A stretch of DNA of 7,374 nucleotides, from contig CANODN010000096.1 of NCBI GenBank assembly GCA_947564765.1, forward strand, positions 1-7,374. Reading direction: 5' to 3'. Below are positions 1-4,861 of this stretch, piece after piece. Position 1 is the first letter of the stretch. The number at the start of each line of letters is the position of its first letter. The notes under the pieces are model-generated. The model had not been told where the DNA came from and did no database searches. It saw only the letters and a list, made by a program, of their open reading frames with translations. The DNA comes from an uncultured Roseburia sp. Its GTDB lineage: Bacteria; Bacillota; Clostridia; Lachnospirales; Lachnospiraceae. The position numbers and the translations under genes were made by a program.

Positions 1-71
1 ATTGCAATATGGATAGTGGATGTGCATGGGAAGATGAACTGATAACAAGCGAATCCCTAGAGCAGAGTAAG

Positions 72-105
72 ATTCGTCTTAAAAAGTGTACTTTTTGAGA
101 CGAAT
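72..105. repeat. 16-bp palindromic hairpin
   Basis: Bases 72-87 pair with 90-105 through all 16 positions, with one G-T wobble (80/97) and a 2-base gap at 88-89. No T-run follows on the + strand, so it is a poor match for a simple Rho-independent terminator. Its inner part recurs as an inverted copy at 203-217. It could be an operator, a recombination site or the end of a small element; the sequence does not decide which. Confidence 0.6.
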
Positions 106-108
106 GAA

Positions 109-120
109 ATATGTACATAT
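109..120. repeat. 12-bp perfect palindrome
   Basis: ATATGTACATAT reads the same on both strands and lies 4 bases after the hairpin at 72-105. It shares a central GTAC-type core with the neighbouring palindromes, consistent with a cluster of dimeric-protein binding sites. In A+T-rich DNA a palindrome this length can also arise by chance. Confidence 0.35.
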
Positions 121-145
121 TCTATAAAGAAAAAGGATTATTATA

Positions 146-174
146 TTGATTCTGTATAAATAATTTGTTAAAAT
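146..174 (+). promoter_or_regulatory. possible sigma-A promoter
   Basis: TTGATT (146-151) and TAAAAT (169-174) are separated by 17 bases, a plausible -35/-10 pair. It would drive the broken RT gene starting at 286, and perhaps the secreted protein beyond it, because no better promoter is visible just upstream of 724. Repeats lie directly downstream, between this site and the gene, where operators could sit. A+T-rich DNA gives many such matches, so confidence is low. Confidence 0.3.
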
Positions 175-186
175 TAACATAATTTC

Positions 187-251
187 ATCAACTGATCTTT
201 CATCTCAAAAAGTACACATTTTGAAAATACATCTTATGACATCAATTGATC
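187..251. repeat. 11-bp direct repeat flanking a palindrome
   Basis: ATCAACTGATC (187-197) and ATCAATTGATC (241-251) differ at one base and flank the imperfect palindrome at 205-224. The second copy contains the perfect palindrome ATCAATTGAT. In addition ACTGATC (191-197) and GATCAGT (248-254) are inverted copies. The arrangement suggests paired protein-binding sites or a duplicated flank around a small insertion. Confidence 0.4.
203..224. repeat. second palindrome, inverted copy of 86-100
   Basis: Bases 203-217 (TCTCAAAAAGTACAC) are the exact reverse complement of 86-100, and the match continues imperfectly for about five more bases. The site is itself an imperfect palindrome: TCAAAA at 205-210 opposes TTTTGA at 219-224. 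Two related palindromes about 115 bases apart, either side of the possible promoter, suggest binding sites for one regulator or recombinase. Confidence 0.5.
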
Positions 252-285
252 AGTGATTCAATCTGGAAATGAAAAGAGAGGAGAT

Positions 286-701
286 ATGAGAAAAGAAAAT
301 GAACTTGGCGTTATGGAGCATCTGATACGTGCCAATGAAGTCTTATGTAGAAGAGGATCTCCTGCTCAGGTTCAACAAGAAAACACAGCTTACTACAATG
401 AAAAACGGCGTGGACTACCTGGGATTTCGGTTTTATCTGATGGATACCGGAAAAGTCATAAGGAGGCTGCGCACAGGCAGCAAAAGAAGGTGGGAGCGCA
501 GGCTGAAGAAAATGAAACGACAGTACCGGGAGGATGAAATCACATTTGAGGACATCGCCCGGAGCATGGCAAGTTACAAGGGTTTCATTATATTTGCCGC
601 ATGGCATAAAGGTATCCGTTAGGACATTTAAAACACGGGCACACTTATAAACTGAGGAAAAAGTATTCCGTGATTTTGTATTGACAAAAGAGAAGAAAGA
701 G
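286..701 (+). pseudogene. reverse transcriptase remnant (DGR/retron-type C-terminus)
   Basis: Only the C-terminal end of a reverse transcriptase remains. It reads KNGVDYLGFRFYL, then TGKVIRRLR, a basic helical stretch, and MASYKG (all in the frame of 329-583). Then GHLKHGHTYKLRK follows in another frame (622-660) and VFRDFVLTKEKKE in a third (663-701). This is the region after the catalytic palm in short bacterial RTs of the DGR and retron type; the palm with its YxDD motif is absent. A GAGAGGAG ribosome binding site and ATG at 286 open a short frame (MRKENELGVMEHLIRANE) that I do not recognise, and RT homology starts about base 326 in a different frame. Thus there are three frame breaks: near 325, an extra ~41 bases near 581-621, and a one-base loss near 661. 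It ends 22 bases before the DUF6273 gene, which carries a DGR-like variable region, so a DGR origin is the favoured inference. A functional product is very unlikely. Confidence 0.75.
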
Positions 702-723
702 ACAGAAAGGAAGGGAGAACAGG

Positions 724-3700
724 ATGAAGAAAAAGATAATATCAATCCTGCTGACGGCGGCAATGCTGTTTACGGCGAAGGGAATCCCGGCGATGGCGGG
801 GAGCGTAACTGGTGGGAATGAGGCGGAACGAACCGGGGCAGCAAGGGAAACGCCTCAAAATCCGGTGCATACCTGTACAAAGGAAAATGACGGAACGGAC
901 GCCACAAAATGGAGCTATGTCTATTTTGGCAGTTATCCCCAGACGGAGGTGACAGGGGATGCGCTTACTGCGGCAATTACAGGGGCATCTTATGACGCCA
1001 ATGGGGATGCATGGATAAACGGCACGAAGTACCGGAGAATGAAAAAGAGTGATGCAAATTACAGTTCTACAGATAGTGGTTATTTTCAGTGGAATGGAGA
1101 TAATGACTACCATTATTTCAAATGGGAGCGGATCAAATGGAGGGTGCTTGAGAATAACGGCAGCACGCTGTTCGTCGTGGCAGACCAGGGGCTGGATTGC
1201 AAAGATTACAATGAGACATATACATCAATCACATGGGAAAACTGTACACTGCGCACATGGCTGAACGGGACATTCTATAACACGGCTTTCAGCAGCAGTG
1301 AGCAGGGAGCGATTGTACAGCAGACGGTAGTGAATTATGGAACGGCGGGCGGAAATGACACACAGGATAACGTATACCTGCTGTCAGTAGCAGAAGTGAC
1401 AAACCCGGAGTGCGGGTTCTGTGAGGATTATAGTGTATATTCTGCCAGCCGCTGGATGCAGCCAAGCGAATATGCCCATGCAATGGGAGCGAATACTTAT
1501 AGCAGCAGTATCACAGGCGGAAACGCCAACTGTCGGTGGTGGCTGCGCTCGCCGGGCAGCCGTACAAGTAATGCCGCGGATGTCCACTTTAACGGCAGCG
1601 TCTACCGGTCTGGCTTCCCTGTCTACGATACCTCTGACGCAGTCACGCCAGCTTTGCAAATTAATCTGTCATCTGATCTCTGGTCTACCGTGGACGATGG
1701 AACCAACGGTGAAGGAGGAGGCAGTGGCACAGGCAGCGGAAGTGAAGATTTCAGCATAGACGCATCTGCAAATGGCACGTTAGGAAAGTCGATTACAGTT
1801 ATCGGTACACTGACGCTTTCCGATGATGCGCAGACATCATCGGAGATTCTTTCACAATCCGTCAGCAGTATTACATGGACAAGCAGCAATCCGTCTGTGG
1901 CGGAAGTGACGAACTGCAGCGGCGTGAATGCCATGGATTACAAGTCGGCGGGACTGATTATTACGGTTACGCCGTACCGGACAGGGACGGTTACAATTAC
2001 GGGAAAGACAGCGGGCGGCAGTACGGCAAGCTGTGTAGTGACTGTAACAGAGGGAGAAGAAGAAGGTGAGATTACACTCAGACATATTACCGGAGAGCTG
2101 GAATCGGTGGATTTAAATCTTCTGACGGTAACAATTGATCATACCGTATATGAAGTGACAGATTCCTTCAGCATTTCCGATGCATATACCATTTTAAGTA
2201 ACAGCAGCTGCAAGACGGTTGCCGCTGTTCTTTCCAACGGCAGAATATCGAATATGGCGGCTGTGACAGATCTTGTGGAGCCGAAGGTATCCATTGCAAT
2301 CCGGCCGGGTTCCATAAGCTATCAGAACGGAGCCTTTGATCAGGAAAAGATGACGGCGGCAGTTACCCTTTCCTGCGGGGCGAAATCTCCTTTCCGGGAT
2401 TCGGATTTAAAAGGAACGGAGGCGGAAAACGTATCGGTCAGCTTTTCCGGATTTACGGTAACTGCGGAAAACGGACTGGAATTTCGCACATCACTCCTTT
2501 CCAAATCCCAGGAATATACGGATAAAACTTCTGTCAGTCTGAAATTCGGACAGGAGAAAACCGCAGAGCAGACGCTGTATACGGCAAAAAGCTATGTTCC
2601 GCAGCAGGTCAAAGATACACTGCGTATTACGGTATCCGCATCTGCCGGAGGGAAAAGGGCAGACCATATGACATCCCTTTACGTTGCAAATATGGACAAA
2701 CAGGCGGAAATCGCAGACAGCAAATCTTCCGATGCACTGATCTTAGAGGCGGAAGAGCTTTTAAAGAAAGTGACCTTTTCCCTGGGGGATTATCCTATGG
2801 AACAGGCGGGTTATACAAAGAAACAGAAAGAGGCTGTCAATGCGGCGGTAAAAGTATGGCTGACAGAGGTTTTAATGACGCAGATTCTGACGCAGGATAC
2901 AGGAGATAATTCGATCTGGTCGGAGTTCTGCAATTCTGCCGGATTTTCCGATTCTCAAAAACAGAAATTCCTGACGAATATCGCAAAAAAAGCATTTAAA
3001 AAAGTCGGGCTTGACATATCCGGCATTACTAATTCCGGCTCCATGATCCAGTGGAACAATATGGCGGCGGATACAATCATACAGATGTATCAGGAAGACG
3101 GAAAGACATATGATACAATCCGGGTGAACCTGAACTGCGGCAGCATGTCGTTTACAGGCAGCCAGGCATTTACGGCAACCGGGAATATTGAATATTCCAT
3201 AGAGACGGCGGCCGGCAAAACGTATGATGATCTTAACGTAGGCATGGTAACCTTTGCAGATTTGCAGCAGTTCTCGGAAGGCATGGAAAAAATCTGCCAA
3301 AGTGAGATTCAGAAAATCTACAATATGGAAATCGGGTCCAATCTTGACAAAGGCGCGGAATGGATTCGAAATAAGATCAACAAAAGCACGGAAAGCGTCC
3401 TTGCGGAAATACTGACCAGCGATACGGCGTCGAAAATTTTGGAAAAACAATACGGCAGTGTATCGGACAACGTTTATAAAATCTACACAAAAGAGCTGGC
3501 AAAAACCACAAAAGGCAGTGTGCACTGTCCGGTAGATGTTTCTATTTACGACAGTCAGGGCACGCTGTGCGGCTCTATTGTAGACAATGAGGTAGAAACG
3601 GACAACGGAGAGATCTTTTTATACTGCATTGGAGACGAAAAATTCTTTTATCTGACAGGAGACGATTATCAGATCAGGCTTTCCGGAAACGATACGGGGA

Positions 3701-4296
3701 CTATGACTTATCAGATCGGGGAATATCTGGGCGGAGAGCTTATTCGGGAAATCCGTTATGAAAACGTACCGTTAAGCGACAGTATTCTGTATACTGGCAG
3801 GATACCGGAAACGCAGCTTTTAGACAGCGAAGTTTACAATCTGGTGTCCGATGAAGACGCGGAAACAATTCTGCCGGATTCGGATATTGTGCACGACAAT
3901 ACCAGGCCGGAAGAAAAGCCGGATCCGGATCAGGGAGGCAAAAAACCAGATCCGAATCAGGGAGGCGCCAAGCCGAATTTGAATGCCGGAATAAGCAACC
4001 CGAAGGCAACATCCCTTCAGGGAAAGATCAAGGCGAAATCCAAAGCGTTTCTTGTGAAATGGAAAAAGCAGACGGATATTACCGGCTATCAGATTCAGTA
4101 TTCCGCCAACAAGAAATTCAAGAAAAAAGGAACCAAAATAAAGACCGTGAAAAATCCGCAGGCAACAAAGCTGACGGTCAAAAAATTAAAACCGGGAAAG
4201 AAGTACTATGTCAGAATCCGGACTTATAAAACAGCAAATGGAGCGACATTATATTCCGGCTGGTCAAAGGCAAAAACAGTGAAAATTAAAAAGTAA
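724..4296 (+). CDS. secreted DUF6273 / Ig-like / fibronectin-III protein, probable DGR target
   Basis: The 1190-residue product starts with a Sec signal peptide: KKK, a hydrophobic stretch to about residue 18, and likely cleavage after AMA (23-25). Residues about 60-315 form a DUF6273-like domain, with FGSYPQ, IKWRVLE, WENCTLRTWLNGTFYNTAFS, YLLSVAEVTN and WWLRSPG (272-278). A Gly/Ser linker (about 325-341) leads to a BIG2-type Ig-like domain (about 350-443, with ITWTSSNPSVAEV). Residues about 450-930 are unassigned, with beta-rich then helical parts. A beta-rich module at about 934-1035 (HCPVDVSIYDSQG) resembles modules common in clostridial surface proteins. A Pro/Asp/Gly linker with two 9-residue repeats (1065-1082) precedes a Lys-rich fibronectin-III domain (1095-1190). 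No LPXTG motif or C-terminal membrane segment is seen, so it is released or held non-covalently, perhaps through its basic end. GGGAG (713-717) sits 6 bases before the ATG. The likely role is extracellular binding; the ligand is unknown. No terminator is visible after the stop. Confidence 0.9.
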   Translation: MKKKIISILLTAAMLFTAKGIPAMAGSVTGGNEAERTGAARETPQNPVHTCTKENDGTDATKWSYVYFGSYPQTEVTGDALTAAITGASYDANGDAWINGTKYRRMKKSDANYSSTDSGYFQWNGDNDYHYFKWERIKWRVLENNGSTLFVVADQGLDCKDYNETYTSITWENCTLRTWLNGTFYNTAFSSSEQGAIVQQTVVNYGTAGGNDTQDNVYLLSVAEVTNPECGFCEDYSVYSASRWMQPSEYAHAMGANTYSSSITGGNANCRWWLRSPGSRTSNAADVHFNGSVYRSGFPVYDTSDAVTPALQINLSSDLWSTVDDGTNGEGGGSGTGSGSEDFSIDASANGTLGKSITVIGTLTLSDDAQTSSEILSQSVSSITWTSSNPSVAEVTNCSGVNAMDYKSAGLIITVTPYRTGTVTITGKTAGGSTASCVVTVTEGEEEGEITLRHITGELESVDLNLLTVTIDHTVYEVTDSFSISDAYTILSNSSCKTVAAVLSNGRISNMAAVTDLVEPKVSIAIRPGSISYQNGAFDQEKMTAAVTLSCGAKSPFRDSDLKGTEAENVSVSFSGFTVTAENGLEFRTSLLSKSQEYTDKTSVSLKFGQEKTAEQTLYTAKSYVPQQVKDTLRITVSASAGGKRADHMTSLYVANMDKQAEIADSKSSDALILEAEELLKKVTFSLGDYPMEQAGYTKKQKEAVNAAVKVWLTEVLMTQILTQDTGDNSIWSEFCNSAGFSDSQKQKFLTNIAKKAFKKVGLDISGITNSGSMIQWNNMAADTIIQMYQEDGKTYDTIRVNLNCGSMSFTGSQAFTATGNIEYSIETAAGKTYDDLNVGMVTFADLQQFSEGMEKICQSEIQKIYNMEIGSNLDKGAEWIRNKINKSTESVLAEILTSDTASKILEKQYGSVSDNVYKIYTKELAKTTKGSVHCPVDVSIYDSQGTLCGSIVDNEVETDNGEIFLYCIGDEKFFYLTGDDYQIRLSGNDTGTMTYQIGEYLGGELIREIRYENVPLSDSILYTGRIPETQLLDSEVYNLVSDEDAETILPDSDIVHDNTRPEEKPDPDQGGKKPDPNQGGAKPNLNAGISNPKATSLQGKIKAKSKAFLVKWKKQTDITGYQIQYSANKKFKKKGTKIKTVKNPQATKLTVKKLKPGKKYYVRIRTYKTANGATLYSGWSKAKTVKIKK
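1537..1656 (+). other. candidate DGR variable region in the DUF6273-like domain
   Basis: This segment codes for residues 272-311, from WWLRSPG to TPAL. A fixed framework (G278, A284, A285, V287, G291, V293, G297, V300, A306, V307) alternates with positions I judge variable from recalled DUF6273 proteins. Of 19 such codons (279-282, 286, 288-290, 292, 294-296, 298, 299, 301-305), 17 end in C or T, as expected if each derives from AAC or AAT in a template repeat by adenine mutagenesis. The ten framework codons contain only one adenine (GCA, A306). No matching template repeat is present in the window, so variability is inferred from codon pattern and family knowledge, not observed. Confidence 0.55.
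1817..1846. repeat. 12-bp inverted repeat inside the coding region
   Basis: Bases 1819-1828 pair perfectly with 1835-1844 around a 6-base gap. A wobble pair and one further pair extend the stem to 1817/1846. DGR variable regions are often followed by a hairpin, but usually within a few bases; this one lies about 160 bases after the candidate variable region, and may simply reflect codons for SDDAQTSSE. Confidence 0.3.
3916..3969 (+). repeat. two tandem 27-base repeats encoding KPDPxQGG
   Basis: Two consecutive 9-residue units, KPDPDQGGK and KPDPNQGGA, form a flexible linker between the main body of the secreted protein and its fibronectin-III domain. Such Pro/Asp/Gly linkers are usual in surface proteins and can change copy number by slippage. 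Confidence 0.6.
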
Positions 4297-4342
4297 TAAA
4301 GTAATCGGAAACTGCTATAGAAAATGTATGAATATAGGAAAC

Positions 4343-4391
4343 TCTGCAGCAGGCTGTTCTCAAATCAGAATGGGAATCAGCTTGTTGCAGA
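4343..4391 (+). promoter_or_regulatory. 14-bp RNA hairpin just upstream of the orphan-gene RBS
   Basis: Bases 4343-4356 pair with 4378-4391 without mismatch if two G-U pairs are allowed (4349/4385 and 4352/4382), leaving a 21-base loop. The stem ends 5 bases before the AGGAGG ribosome binding site at 4397-4402. No T-run follows, so a simple Rho-independent terminator is unlikely. It probably lies in the leader of the two-gene unit and could influence translation, mRNA stability or processing. An inverted-repeat relic is an alternative. Confidence 0.5.
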
Positions 4392-4408
4392 AAATCAGGA
4401 GGTTAAAA

Positions 4409-4822
4409 ATGGGGATTATAGAAAAGGATAGGATCGTAGAAGAATTAAAGAAACATAAGCTGTGTCAGTATTTTTGGTCTGATGAGATCAGTGAAGAGTT
4501 GGAAAGGGAAATTCGCCTTACGTATGAGCCGGTAGGGGATATGGGGATTTATAGTAAGTATTTTGAATTTTATGTCCCATATAATGGGAAAAAGGATTGT
4601 CTGTTAAAAACGAATGCTGTTATAAAGCTTGGGATTACGGCGAATACGCCTGATTATGATATACATAAGGCAATAGAAGGAATTGATTTTTTTCATAATG
4701 TGAAGATAAAAGTAGTCCGGGATGGAGAAGTATTGCTGAGCAGTCATTTCCGTCTGTGGAGTGAAGAAAAAGAAGAATACCGTGGAAGTGAGACACTGTT
4801 GGATGAGATCTTGCATGATTAA
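4409..4822 (+). CDS. 137-residue orphan protein, putative partner of the phosphoesterase-ATPase
   Basis: I do not recognise a family. The start at 4409 is chosen over the in-frame ATG at 4328 because AGGAGG (4397-4402) lies 6 bases upstream, and because the longer reading would run through the 4343-4391 hairpin. The product is soluble, with no signal peptide or membrane segment. It opens with an acidic/basic helical stretch (residues 1-36, including EELKKHKLCQYF and SEELEREIRL), then alternating beta-like segments (EFYVPYNG at 53-60, VIKLGI at 71-76, VKIKVVRDGEVLLSSHFRLW at 98-117) and an acidic tail. The predicted shape is a small alpha+beta domain. It ends 39 bases before the phosphoesterase-ATPase gene and both have strong ribosome binding sites, so co-transcription is likely. 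By context it may be a regulator, adaptor, sensor or antitoxin-like partner; nothing in the sequence selects among these. Confidence 0.8.
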   Translation: MGIIEKDRIVEELKKHKLCQYFWSDEISEELEREIRLTYEPVGDMGIYSKYFEFYVPYNGKKDCLLKTNAVIKLGITANTPDYDIHKAIEGIDFFHNVKIKVVRDGEVLLSSHFRLWSEEKEEYRGSETLLDEILHD

Positions 4823-4861
4823 GCACAGAAGAAGCAATGGATAAATGATGGGAGGTTACGG

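Noticed and set aside
3..98. Open frame from the window edge to a TGA at 96-98 (31 codons), possibly the end of an upstream gene.
   Set aside because: Too short and with no recognisable motif; its last codons lie within the 72-105 hairpin. It could be a real partial gene, but nothing here supports it.
72..224. The inverted copies 86-100/203-217 as ends of a complete small transposable element.
   Set aside because: Each copy is itself palindromic, so orientation carries little meaning; no matching target-site duplication flanks the pair and no second copy exists in the window.
253..537. A 94-codon frame beginning before the RT remnant.
   Set aside because: From about base 325 on, the recognisable RT protein is in another frame, so most of this frame is out-of-frame reading of RT sequence; only its start at 286 with an RBS was kept as part of the pseudogene.
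681..709. TTGACA at 681-686 as a -35 box for the secreted-protein gene.
   Set aside because: No -10-like sequence at the right spacing (the following stretch is purine-rich), and the hexamer lies inside RT-derived codons.
1..724. A DGR template repeat matching 1537-1656.
   Set aside because: I looked for framework pieces such as the TGGTGGCTGCGCTC and GCCGCG stretches with AAC/AAT codons between and found none here or elsewhere in the window.
2872..3525. A 217-codon minus-strand frame opposite the secreted-protein gene.
   Set aside because: It lies wholly within a well-supported + strand gene, shows no recognisable domain, and reads as an antisense shadow.
4343..4391. The hairpin as a Rho-independent terminator for the secreted-protein gene.
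   Set aside because: It is followed by AAAATCAGGAGG rather than a T-run, and the stem is long with a large loop, unlike a typical terminator.
4328..4408. Upstream ATG at 4328 as the start of the orphan protein.
   Set aside because: It has no good ribosome binding site and would translate through the 4343-4391 hairpin, while 4409 has AGGAGG at ideal spacing.
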